Below the pieces are notes generated by a model that worked only from the letters and a program-made list of their open reading frames with translations, had not been told where the DNA came from and searched no databases. Shown here piece after piece: positions 1-6,480 of a stretch of 9,851 bases of DNA. Location: assembly GCA_003643935.1 (NCBI GenBank), contig QMLJ01000020.1:1-9851 (forward strand), written 5' to 3'. Every line of letters starts with the position of its first letter. The first letter of the stretch is position 1. The stretch comes from Deltaproteobacteria bacterium (GTDB lineage Bacteria > Desulfobacterota > Desulfomonilia > UBA1062). The translations under genes were made by a program, and so were the position numbers.

Positions 1-1
1 C

Positions 2-129
2 TTGATATTATGGATCTCAGTGTTATATATACCTTAAAATATTGATATTTAAATGATGAGGCTGAAGACGACATTATAAAAATGTTATAAGGGTCTCTAG
101 AATTTTAGGAACACATGCAGGTTGATATT
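2..129. repeat. Three copies of TTGATATT upstream of the PilZ gene
   Basis: The AT-rich 224 bases in front of the first gene carry the exact 8-mer TTGATATT at 2-9, 42-49 and 122-129, so the starts are 40 and 80 bases apart. The middle copy lies in a palindrome, AAATAT-TG-ATATTT (37-50). The first copy could be a -35 box (TTGATA 2-7, 16-base spacer, TATATA 24-29), but that would give a leader of almost 190 bases. The even spacing could place regulator sites on one face of the helix. This is inference; low complexity is an alternative explanation. Confidence 0.25.
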
Positions 130-224
130 TTCTTATTTTATTTATTCAACGTGTAACTCTCGTGTCAGGCCCTGTATATAACACGCTTACGAGCAAGTAT
201 AACAACAAAGAGAGGGAGGTAGAT

Positions 225-2354
225 TTGAGCCAGCATGTCACTACTGATACAGGGGGCGAGATAAAGTCCAGATCAATCCTTACAACATCCGAGCAGTCTT
301 TCCTGGAAGACGGGGTAACAAGACCTACACCAAGGCCGAGACCAAAACCTTTCAAGCACTCACATATTCTAGGGGAGTTAGAGAAGGCAAGGCCTATAAA
401 GCAAGAAGACCTTATTAACAAGATCAACTACCTGAATTTTATAGAGAGAGAGGTCTACATACACCTGAGAGACCAAAGGCAAGGTTCAGACCTGCTTATA
501 ACAGCCAGGCCAGAGCCCATTGTAAGCCAGAGGCCTATATTTAACATTACAGGGCAGTGTCCTCTGGAGGCCGGCCTTTACACTCCATTACACGTCATAC
601 TGCCCACAGATAGTTCCATGGTTATAGTGGACATAACACCTGGGTCCATAACAGCGGAGCATATCTCGTTTGAGCTTCCTGATAAAGGCTACGAGGTAAA
701 CACCAGGGAAATAAAGAGGCATGCATGCAAGGATATCGAGGTGGATATAAGACAGAATGCCTTTTACACCCATGGAAAACTGGTGGATTACAGCCCCAAG
801 GGTATAAAGATATGGATTGAGGAAAAGGATTCATCTCCATTCACCTGGTTCAACGATGAGGCAGAGATCACGGTGACTGTGAGGAGAGGTGACAAGGCAA
901 TCCTGGCGATGAAGACAACATGTATACGCCATAGCCGTGATAGTCAAGCAATGGAGATGGTGCTGAAACCCGTGAAGGCAAGCATAACACAGTTCAGGGG
1001 AAGAAAGATACGTAATCCCAGGCATAAGATGGTCCCACCCCTTGAAGCAAGGTTTACGCATCCACTGTGTGGAACAGGCGTGGCAAGGGAAGTCTTTGAC
1101 ATAACGAGTTCCGGCTTCTCAGTGCTGGAAAACAAGGCCCATGCAGTGCTTGTACCGGGCCTTATAATACCGGAGTTGACCCTTGATTATGCCGGCGTAC
1201 TAAAGCTTGAATGCATGGCACAGGTAATCTACACAAAGGAACACGACGAAGAGAATAACAGGTGCGGCCTTGCCATACTGGACATGGACCTGAATTCATA
1301 CACGCACTTGGCAAACATACTTGAATCTTCCATTGAACCCAATGCACGCGTGTCGCCTGACATAGACCTCGATGCACTATGGGAATTTTTCTTTGAGACC
1401 GGCTTTGTCTACCCCAAGAAGTACAATTATGTGAGAAGATATAAAAAGGATCTGGTCAATATATACGCCAACCTTTACACCAAGCATCCAGAGATAGCCA
1501 GAAACTTTGTATACAAGAAGGACGGGCGGATATACGGCCATGTATCCCTGATACGTGCGTACGAAAAGGCATGGATGTTCCATCACCTGGCAGCAAGGCC
1601 ACTAGACAACACCATGGGTGGGTTTGTTGTGATGAAACAAATAAATCATTTCTGTAACGAGTTATGCCGCATGCCATCTGCAAACCTGGATTATTTCATA
1701 TGCTATTTTCGTCCTGAGAACAGGTTTCCTTACCTATTGTTCGGGGGCTATGCAAAGAAGCTTAGAAATCCTGCGATGTGTTCCCTAGATGAGTTCACTT
1801 ACATGATTGTGTCATCCAAGGGCCCTGGGAAGGCGGATCTGCCCGATGACTGGATACTGAGAGATTTCTCGAATTCAGACCTGGAAGAGCTAGAACTATC
1901 TTACGAAAAAAAATCAGGCGGACTGCTTCTCAACATGCTTGGCGTCGGCAGAGATGTGAGGGGGAAAGAGGAACTTGAGAGACTTTACGAAAGACTGGGA
2001 TTCCTCCGGAGGTGGCAGATGTATTCCTTGCTTCAAGATGAAGACCTCCGGGCAGTATTCGTTGTTAACCGGTCAAACATCTTACTTAACCTATCTGAGC
2101 TTCTTAACTGCATAAAAATAATCATTACAGACGAGAAAGACCTGCCATGGGATGTCCTCAAAGCAGTCATATGGAAACTCTCCAGTATGTACCCAATGGA
2201 CAAGGTCCCTGTCATGATATTCCCTTCTACGTACGTGGAAGAGAAAAACCTTAAATTCGACCGTAAGAAATACATGCTGTGGATATATGATTCCCGCTAC
2301 GTGAGCGAGTTCATGGAATTCATGCAGTCAAGATTCAAGATAAAGTACTGGTAG
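225..2354 (+). CDS. PilZ-like domain protein with C-terminal acetyltransferase-like region
   Basis: About 709 residues, probably a cytoplasmic c-di-GMP-related regulator; no signal peptide or membrane segment is seen. I chose TTG at 225 because GAGGGAGG (211-219) ends five bases before it; the in-frame GTG at 162 gives 21 more residues but has no ribosome binding site. From the TTG: a low-complexity N-terminus with a Pro/Arg run (about 34-44); a first PilZ-like domain (about 184-249) with DYSPKG (D188) fitting the D/N-x-S-x-x-G motif; a second (about 263-367) with DITSSG (D292). I see no clean RxxxR in front of either, so nucleotide binding is uncertain. Residues about 384-514 (YVRRYK, RIYGHVSLIRAYEKAW, FRPENRFP) look like an N-acetyltransferase fold as found behind PilZ domains in Deltaproteobacteria. 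The last about 190 residues are unassigned. The gene stands alone; its target cannot be named. Confidence 0.8.
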   Translation: MSQHVTTDTGGEIKSRSILTTSEQSFLEDGVTRPTPRPRPKPFKHSHILGELEKARPIKQEDLINKINYLNFIEREVYIHLRDQRQGSDLLITARPEPIVSQRPIFNITGQCPLEAGLYTPLHVILPTDSSMVIVDITPGSITAEHISFELPDKGYEVNTREIKRHACKDIEVDIRQNAFYTHGKLVDYSPKGIKIWIEEKDSSPFTWFNDEAEITVTVRRGDKAILAMKTTCIRHSRDSQAMEMVLKPVKASITQFRGRKIRNPRHKMVPPLEARFTHPLCGTGVAREVFDITSSGFSVLENKAHAVLVPGLIIPELTLDYAGVLKLECMAQVIYTKEHDEENNRCGLAILDMDLNSYTHLANILESSIEPNARVSPDIDLDALWEFFFETGFVYPKKYNYVRRYKKDLVNIYANLYTKHPEIARNFVYKKDGRIYGHVSLIRAYEKAWMFHHLAARPLDNTMGGFVVMKQINHFCNELCRMPSANLDYFICYFRPENRFPYLLFGGYAKKLRNPAMCSLDEFTYMIVSSKGPGKADLPDDWILRDFSNSDLEELELSYEKKSGGLLLNMLGVGRDVRGKEELERLYERLGFLRRWQMYSLLQDEDLRAVFVVNRSNILLNLSELLNCIKIIITDEKDLPWDVLKAVIWKLSSMYPMDKVPVMIFPSTYVEEKNLKFDRKKYMLWIYDSRYVSEFMEFMQSRFKIKYW

Positions 2355-2400
2355 GGTCATGAACCGGCAGGTAACCCATAGTTCTAAACCATGGCCTTTG

Positions 2401-2418
2401 CCCTCGTATTAACGAGGG
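2401..2418 (+). terminator. Hairpin after the PilZ gene, possible terminator without T-tract
   Basis: CCCTCGT (2401-2407) and ACGAGGG (2412-2418) form a perfect 7-bp stem with a four-base ATTA loop, 46 bases after the PilZ stop codon. It is followed by TATCCCAG, with no run of T, so it is not a classical intrinsic terminator. It may instead protect the 3' end of the transcript or bind a protein. It is the only strong dyad between the stop and the heptamer array. Confidence 0.35.
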
Positions 2419-2454
2419 TATCCCAGTCTATAATGCGAGGGGGCACCGTAAGGC

Positions 2455-2610
2455 TTAGACTTCAAGGGAAATCAACATAGACTTTATATCTTCTACGCTT
2501 GGCTTAAGGGCTTTTTTCTTCGCCATAAGACAGTCTAAGTGGTAGTGTCCTGAGTATGCCCTTACCCCCAGGATGTCATACCATACACCTTGAACCTTAC
2601 ACCCTGCACC
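2455..2610 (-). pseudogene. Open fragment, possible 3' remnant of a broken gene
   Basis: This frame is open for 51 codons before a TAA at 2455-2457. It reads protein-like: WYDILGVRAYSGHYHLDC, then MAKKKALKPSVEDIKSMLIS and LEV. The only ATG (2526) has no ribosome binding site and would give just 23 residues. Upstream the frame runs into the heptamer array and stops (2611-2613), so any original N-terminus is lost. I do not recognise the family. An open run of this length also arises by chance fairly often, so this is a candidate remnant rather than a demonstrated one. Confidence 0.25.
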
Positions 2611-2643
2611 TTAAATCTTATACCTAAAACCTTTCGCCTTGTT
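2581..2643. repeat. Degenerate tandem heptamer array, nine units
   Basis: Nine consecutive 7-base units follow the pattern CCTTAMA (for example CCTTGAA, CCTTACA, CCTTAAA). The second base is C in all nine, the first is C in eight, and positions 3 and 4 are T in most. The array runs into a T-tract just before the promoter of the Rrf2 gene. Short heptamer arrays of this kind occur between genes in several bacterial groups and are thought to grow by replication slippage. The units have diverged, so the array is probably old. It could be mistaken for coding sequence on the minus strand. Confidence 0.7.
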
Positions 2644-2649
2644 TTTTTA

Positions 2650-2677
2650 TTGACAAACAAATATAATTAGGTATTAT
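2650..2677 (+). promoter_or_regulatory. Sigma-70 promoter of the Rrf2 regulator gene
   Basis: A perfect TTGACA -35 box (2650-2655) is followed after 16 bases by TATTAT (2672-2677), five of six matches to the -10 consensus. Transcription would start near 2684, leaving only about 11 bases before the ATG at 2695, or about 25 before the in-frame ATG at 2710. It is the best plus-strand promoter I see before the Hcp cluster, so the whole cluster may depend on it. Confidence 0.7.
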
Positions 2678-2694
2678 GGTACTTAAATATCTAA
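2667..2694 (+). promoter_or_regulatory. Dyad over the -10 box, candidate Rrf2 autoregulation site
   Basis: TTAGGTAT (2667-2674) and ATATCTAA (2687-2694) are inverted copies matching at seven of eight positions, 12 bases apart. A smaller dyad, AGGTA / TACTT, is nested inside. The site covers the -10 box, the predicted transcription start and the base before the start codon, where a bound repressor would block initiation. Rrf2 proteins such as IscR and NsrR commonly repress their own genes from such sites. The match to any published consensus is not close, so the assignment is inference. Confidence 0.4.
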
Positions 2695-3135
2695 ATGGGA
2701 TATATTTACATGAATAACATGCATATGCTCAATGTTTCAGATGCAACTGTACTAGCCATTCATGCATTGATAGTACTTGAGTTGAACAAAGGTAGACCTG
2801 TCTCAGCAAAGGCAATTGCAGCTAGATTGAACGTATCCCAGGCACACCTTGCAAAGGTACTTCAAAGACTATCGAAAGCCAAATTAGTACACTCTACGAG
2901 AGGTCCCAATGGGGGATTTGTTACATCCAAAGGTTCAGGGAATATTTCTCTGCTCGAGATCTACAGCCTAATAGATGGGACTCCTGTATCTTCAACTTCA
3001 GGCTGTTTGCTGGGCAAACCCAGGTGCAAAAGCAGGAGGTGTGTTGTAAGTGACTTTATAGAAGGCATTGCCAAGAGCGTAATGGACTTCCTGACCAGTA
3101 CCCGGCTCTCCGACCTGGTAAGCTCGTGGGAATGA
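2695..3135 (+). CDS. Rrf2-family transcriptional regulator, probable Fe-S sensor
   Basis: 146 residues, the usual length for Rrf2 (IscR/NsrR/CymR type). The winged helix-turn-helix is clear: RPVSAKAIAARLNVSQAHLAK (34-54) and the wing motif STRGPNGGF (67-75). Cys104, Cys111 and Cys116 (C-x6-C-x4-C) sit where the three cluster-binding cysteines of IscR and NsrR lie, so an [Fe-S] cofactor sensing NO, oxygen or iron is likely; the spacing is not identical to theirs. Start choice is open: in-frame ATGs at 2695, 2710, 2719 and 2725 all lack a good ribosome binding site, and MLNVSDATVL (Met11) resembles a typical family N-terminus. A promoter and dyad precede it. It lies upstream of the Hcp genes, so it probably controls them, much as NsrR controls hcp in other bacteria; this is inferred from position. 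Confidence 0.85.
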   Translation: MGYIYMNNMHMLNVSDATVLAIHALIVLELNKGRPVSAKAIAARLNVSQAHLAKVLQRLSKAKLVHSTRGPNGGFVTSKGSGNISLLEIYSLIDGTPVSSTSGCLLGKPRCKSRRCVVSDFIEGIAKSVMDFLTSTRLSDLVSSWE

Positions 3136-3151
3136 TTCTTTAGGCGTCAGG

Positions 3152-3167
3152 AAAACCATGCGGTTTT
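3152..3167 (+). terminator. Short hairpin after the Rrf2 gene, weak terminator candidate
   Basis: AAAACC (3152-3157) and GGTTTT (3162-3167) pair perfectly around an ATGC loop, 16 bases after the Rrf2 stop, followed by ATTTG. The stem is short and AT-rich and the T-run lies mostly inside it. It could cause partial termination, making expression of the downstream genes lower than or separate from that of the regulator. Confidence 0.3.
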
Positions 3168-3177
3168 ATTTGTAGGC

Positions 3178-3216
3178 TGGGTTGAACTTTGGTGAAACCC
3201 AACGGGGAAACCAAAG
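3178..3216 (+). promoter_or_regulatory. Two mutually exclusive hairpins in the Hcp-cluster leader
   Basis: TGGGTT (3178-3183) pairs with AACCCA (3196-3201), and CTTTGGT (3187-3193) pairs with ACCAAAG (3210-3216). Each stem is perfect, but they interlock, so an RNA can form only one as a simple hairpin, or both as a pseudoknot. The first resembles a widespread intergenic motif of the form TGGGTT...AACCCA. The position, 133 bases ahead of the fusion gene, suits a leader element, but no known riboswitch is recognised. Confidence 0.3.
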
Positions 3217-3348
3217 CGGGAGACAGAAGGTAAGTCTAAGAAATGGGTAGTGGCAGATGGGTACACAAATGACCAAAAAAGGGATAAAGCTCTTTTGCCT
3301 GACGCCAGATGCCGCCAAGCAAAGATTGTTTAAAAGGGAATACTAACC

Positions 3349-4200
3349 ATGAGATGGGATAAGGATGCTGAAAAGGAATTAAAAAAAGTGCCTTTTTTTG
3401 TCAGGGGCCTTGCCAGGAAAAAGGTCGAGGAGCATGCAAGGTCACTAGGACTGGAAGAAGTTAGCATGGAGTTGTTCATGGAGGCAGAAAACAGCTTCAA
3501 GGCCGTGATGGCAGGCAAATCAAGTGATGAACTCATGGCCATGATGCCACAGCCTAACAAGCCAGGGACATCCATGCTTATCATAGAGACATGCCAGCAC
3601 GAAATGAGCAGATGTCCATACGTGCTTACCAATACCTGGGAAATAAGAGAGACCATTGAGAGATGGGCACAGCATGATGATATAAACGAGAGGTTGAGAA
3701 GGCGCGTAGAGTCTGACATCATCTTGTACCACAACAAGTTTCGCGTCTCCATATCTGCATGTCCTGATGGTTGCTCAAGGCCTCAGATAGCAGACATCGG
3801 GATCATTGCCTTTGTACGCCCCAGATTGAACATGGATACATGCACTGGCTGCGGCATATGCGTGGATGCATGCCCGGATAACGCCATACACGTGGAAAAC
3901 AACATTGCATGTTTTGACAGGCAAAGGTGCCAGGGTTGTATCTCGTGCCGCGATGCATGTCCTATGGGAAGCATATCGTTATCCGATGTTGGGCTCAGGG
4001 TGCTCGCCGGAGGCAAGCTGGGACGCCACCCTAGGTTTGCTGACACGGTGGGCGAATTCAAGGATATAAAGGATGCCATGGAATTTATCTCAAAGGCAGT
4101 TAATGCGTATATAGAGGAGTCCAGCACCTCTGAGCGTTTTGCAGATTTTTGGGTACGTTCAAGGGCAGGATTAAACTTGGCACAGCAACAGGAAGCATAA
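3349..4200 (+). CDS. PCP_red - half sulfite reductase - double [4Fe-4S] ferredoxin fusion
   Basis: 283 residues, cytoplasmic, probably electron transfer. Residues 1-45 (WDKDAEKELKKVPFFVRGLA) match the PCP_red domain found in protochlorophyllide-reductase-like proteins. Residues about 77-230 resemble the siroheme/[4Fe-4S] half of sulfite and nitrite reductases: C82-x6-C89, C138-x3-C142 and the closing motif GGKLGRHPRFA. A ferredoxin with two CxxCxxCxxxC motifs is inserted at 165-175 and 194-204. Such short proteins resemble the Dsr-like proteins described from methanogens. The N-terminal half of a true sulfite reductase is missing, so catalytic sulfite reduction is doubtful; the usual spacing of the first cysteine pair is five, not six. 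AAAAGGGA (3332-3339) precedes the ATG. It lies 24 bases before hcp, where other anaerobes keep a ferredoxin gene (frdX), so it may pass electrons to Hcp. That role is inferred. Confidence 0.8.
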   Translation: MRWDKDAEKELKKVPFFVRGLARKKVEEHARSLGLEEVSMELFMEAENSFKAVMAGKSSDELMAMMPQPNKPGTSMLIIETCQHEMSRCPYVLTNTWEIRETIERWAQHDDINERLRRRVESDIILYHNKFRVSISACPDGCSRPQIADIGIIAFVRPRLNMDTCTGCGICVDACPDNAIHVENNIACFDRQRCQGCISCRDACPMGSISLSDVGLRVLAGGKLGRHPRFADTVGEFKDIKDAMEFISKAVNAYIEESSTSERFADFWVRSRAGLNLAQQQEA

Positions 4201-4224
4201 GATAAAACAAGAAAGGAGAGAATC

Positions 4225-5874
4225 ATGTTTTGTTACCAGTGTGAACAGACACTAAAAGGGAGCGGGTGTACCCAAAGGGGTATATGCGGAAAGGATCCGG
4301 ATACCGCTGTATTGCAGGATCTCCTGATCTACGCTACCAAGGGGATATCCCAGTACGCGCACAGGGCAAGGAAACTCGGGGAATCGAGTAGAGACATAGA
4401 TGTTTTCACTATAGAGGCACTATTCTCCACCATAACGAATGTGAACTTCGACCCTGAGAGGGTCAAGGACCTCATCATGGTTGCCTATGATAAGCTGGAC
4501 AAGGCAAGGGCTATGTACGAGAACGCTTGTAAAAAGGCAAGGGTTGAGCCCGAAGATCTCGACGGGCCTGCCAGGTGGAGGCCTGAGAGCAGCATGCAAG
4601 GCCTTATCCGCCAGGGGGAGGACATAGGTATAGACAAGAGGAAAAAGGCCCTTGGAGACGACATAACTGGGCTTGAGGAACTACTCACATACGGCCTTAA
4701 GGGTGTTTCAGCCTACCTGGACCACGCACAGATACTGGGCAAGGAAGATGACAAGGCCTATGCCTTTATACACGAGGCCCTGGACTTTATTGCAGGGGAC
4801 GGTTTAACCATTGATGATCTCGTTGGCATGTGCCTCAGGTGCGGTGAGGTCAACATAAAGGCAATGGAACTTCTTGACAGTGCCAATACCGGTACTTACG
4901 GTGACCCTGTACCCACAAAGGTAAGGATAGAACCTGTAAAGGGAAAGGCCATACTGGTCTCTGGTCACGACCTGAAGGACCTTGAAGAGATACTCAAGCA
5001 GACCCAGGGAAAGGGAATAAACGTGTACACGCACGGCGAGATGCTACCTGCCCACGGCTATCCAGGGCTCAAGAAGTATCCTCACCTGGTAGGTAACTAC
5101 GGGGGCGCATGGCAGGACCAAAGAAGGGAGTTTGACAGATTCCCAGGTGCGATTCTCATGACAACAAACTGTATACAGAGACCCAAGAAAACCTATATGG
5201 ACAGGATATTTACATCAGGCCTTGTTGCATGGCCCGGGGTATTGCACATAAAGAACCATGACTTTAGCCCTGTCATAGATGCAGCGCTGAAGGCAGAAGG
5301 CTTCAAGGAAGACGGCCCGGAAAAGTACATAACAGTGGGGTTTGGCCATGAAGCGGTGTTGAGTGTTGCGCCAAAGATCATTGACCTGGTAAAGAAAGAC
5401 AAGATAAGACATTTCTTCCTGGTCGGGGGATGCGACGGTGCAAAGAGCGGGCGCAACTACTATACTGACTTTGCAAGGGCAGTACCTGAAGACTGCCTTA
5501 TACTTACCCTTGCATGCGGAAAGTACAGATTCAACAAGCTGGACTTCGGGGAGATAGATGGCATACCAAGACTGCTCGATATAGGACAGTGTAATGATGC
5601 ATACTCTGCAATAACCATTGCATCTGCACTTGCAGAGGCATTCAACACAGATGTAAACGGCCTCCCTCTATCCATGAACCTGAGCTGGTTTGAGCAAAAG
5701 GCAGTATGCATTCTACTCAGCCTCCTTTACCTCGGGGTTAAAAATATCAGACTTGGGCCGAGCCTACCGGCATTTGTCACCCCTGCCGTGTTAAACGTGC
5801 TCAAGGAAAATTTCAACCTCATGCCTAATTCAACAGTGGAGCAAGACATGGAGGCCATGCTGGCTGGAAACTAA
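4225..5874 (+). CDS. hcp: Hybrid cluster protein (hydroxylamine/NO reductase), class I
   Basis: 549 residues, full length. Hcp reduces hydroxylamine to ammonia in vitro and acts as a high-affinity NO reductase under anaerobic nitrosative stress; it has also been linked to protein S-nitrosylation. The N-terminal C3-x2-C6-x8-C15-x5-C21 is the [4Fe-4S] motif of the Desulfovibrio-type enzyme. All eight hybrid-cluster ligands can be placed: H248 (SGHDL), E272 (HGEML), C316 (TTNCIQ), C403 (GGCDGAKSGR, the persulfide cysteine), C431 (LACGKYRFN), C456 (IGQCNDA), E490 and K492 (SWFEQKA). The enzyme should be active. AAAGGAG (4212-4218) fixes the ATG. It is the second gene of a tight run; the upstream ferredoxin fusion is the likely electron donor, since no Hcr-type reductase is present. 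No separate promoter is seen in the 24-base gap. Confidence 0.97.
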   Translation: MFCYQCEQTLKGSGCTQRGICGKDPDTAVLQDLLIYATKGISQYAHRARKLGESSRDIDVFTIEALFSTITNVNFDPERVKDLIMVAYDKLDKARAMYENACKKARVEPEDLDGPARWRPESSMQGLIRQGEDIGIDKRKKALGDDITGLEELLTYGLKGVSAYLDHAQILGKEDDKAYAFIHEALDFIAGDGLTIDDLVGMCLRCGEVNIKAMELLDSANTGTYGDPVPTKVRIEPVKGKAILVSGHDLKDLEEILKQTQGKGINVYTHGEMLPAHGYPGLKKYPHLVGNYGGAWQDQRREFDRFPGAILMTTNCIQRPKKTYMDRIFTSGLVAWPGVLHIKNHDFSPVIDAALKAEGFKEDGPEKYITVGFGHEAVLSVAPKIIDLVKKDKIRHFFLVGGCDGAKSGRNYYTDFARAVPEDCLILTLACGKYRFNKLDFGEIDGIPRLLDIGQCNDAYSAITIASALAEAFNTDVNGLPLSMNLSWFEQKAVCILLSLLYLGVKNIRLGPSLPAFVTPAVLNVLKENFNLMPNSTVEQDMEAMLAGN

Positions 5875-5974
5875 GGTAAGGCGTCCTTGCAAACAGCAGA
5901 TGGTAAACGTTAAGGAGAAGCTGGACTGGCTCATGCTCCATGAAACAAAAAGAACAAGAAAGGAGGACATTGAC

Positions 5975-6421
5975 ATGGACAAGGGAAGCCCCCCTCTCAG
6001 GCCGTTGGCACTTGGGAGTTTCAAGAGGATAGATGCAGAGCTCGGCCGCATCACCGGGAATTTCTGGAAGCTGGTGTGGAACAAGGAATCACCGGCTATT
6101 GACCAGAAGACAAAGTATTTACTCTCCCTTGCAAATGCAGTGGGCGCTCTCAGGTTCAGACAGGCGACAAGGGAGCTGGTAAAGGCCTATGCAATAGGTC
6201 TCACCGTGGCCGAGATGGACGAGTTGTTCACGCTCTTTGCCTGGAACCAGGGTATCGGCACCTTTGCATCAGAGATAGCATCATCACCTGTCTTTGCTGC
6301 CTATCAATTAATAAAGACAGAAGAAGCCAAGGGCAAAGAAAGGCAAGAGATCATGAAGAGGCTGGTCGAGAACTTTGGGGAGGACAATCCCGATGTAACT
6401 ACAAAACCACCTCGCAGGTAA
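5975..6421 (+). CDS. Carboxymuconolactone decarboxylase-fold protein without cysteine
   Basis: 148 residues from ATG 5975, chosen because AGGAGG (5961-5966) lies eight bases before it; ATG 5900 in the same frame has no ribosome binding site and would add 25 residues. The fold is the AhpD/carboxymuconolactone decarboxylase helix bundle: KTKYLLSLANAVGALRFRQATRELVKAYAIGLTVAEMDE (45-83) follows the family pattern of a redox helix, an AxxxG turn and the next helix. The usual Cys, Cys and His of the peroxidase motif correspond to Ala58, Phe61 and Thr65, and the protein has no cysteine at all, so AhpD-like disulfide chemistry is impossible. It may be structural, bind a ligand, or catalyse something else. 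It starts 100 bases after hcp and probably shares its transcript. A charged tail (about 117-148) ends in KPPRR. Confidence 0.8.
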   Translation: MDKGSPPLRPLALGSFKRIDAELGRITGNFWKLVWNKESPAIDQKTKYLLSLANAVGALRFRQATRELVKAYAIGLTVAEMDELFTLFAWNQGIGTFASEIASSPVFAAYQLIKTEEAKGKERQEIMKRLVENFGEDNPDVTTKPPRR

Positions 6422-6423
6422 TA

Positions 6424-6469
6424 ACAGGCCATCTCTTATAAAGTTTCGTCTAAACTTGGCTTGTCCTGT
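6424..6469. terminator. Dyad between convergent operons, possible two-way terminator
   Basis: AAGTTT (6441-6446) and AAACTT (6452-6457) pair perfectly around a five-base loop, and an outer pair, ACAGG (6424-6428) / CCTGT (6465-6469), encloses them. The two converging operons stop at 6421 and 6481, so this 59-base gap is where both must terminate. The stem is AT-rich and there is no long T-run, so strength is uncertain. Confidence 0.35.
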
Positions 6470-6480
6470 AATACCATGTA

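Larger units (their letters stand above)
3143..3306. mobile_element. 164-bp element with inverted ends, MITE-like
   Basis: GGCGTCAGG (3143-3151) and CCTGACGCC (3298-3306) are perfect 9-bp inverted copies. With one extra base they extend inward to AAAA / TTTT, giving about 13 paired positions. The enclosed 146 bases hold no gene but several dyads. I see no target-site duplication next to the ends. This could be a small non-autonomous transposon, or an RNA domain closed by a long-range stem. It separates the Rrf2 gene from the fusion gene and so sits in the transcript or control region of the Hcp cluster. Confidence 0.35.

Noticed and set aside
2581..2643. CRISPR-like array
   Set aside because: Units are seven bases, contiguous and without spacers, so this is a simple tandem repeat.
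3136..3348. Separate promoter for the fusion-hcp operon
   Set aside because: I looked for sigma-70 and sigma-54 (-24/-12) patterns and for TTGTGA-type FNR/HcpR sites and found no convincing match.
3330..3752. Minus-strand open frame of 140 codons
   Set aside because: Antisense shadow of the ferredoxin fusion gene; the serine-rich composition and lack of motifs show it is not a real protein.
3783..4226. Minus-strand open frame of 147 codons
   Set aside because: Antisense to the ferredoxin half of the fusion gene, whose cysteine motifs prove the plus strand is coding.
5900..5974. Upstream ATG giving 25 more residues on the CMD-fold protein
   Set aside because: It has no ribosome binding site, while ATG 5975 has AGGAGG at eight bases, and the added residues are outside the conserved fold.
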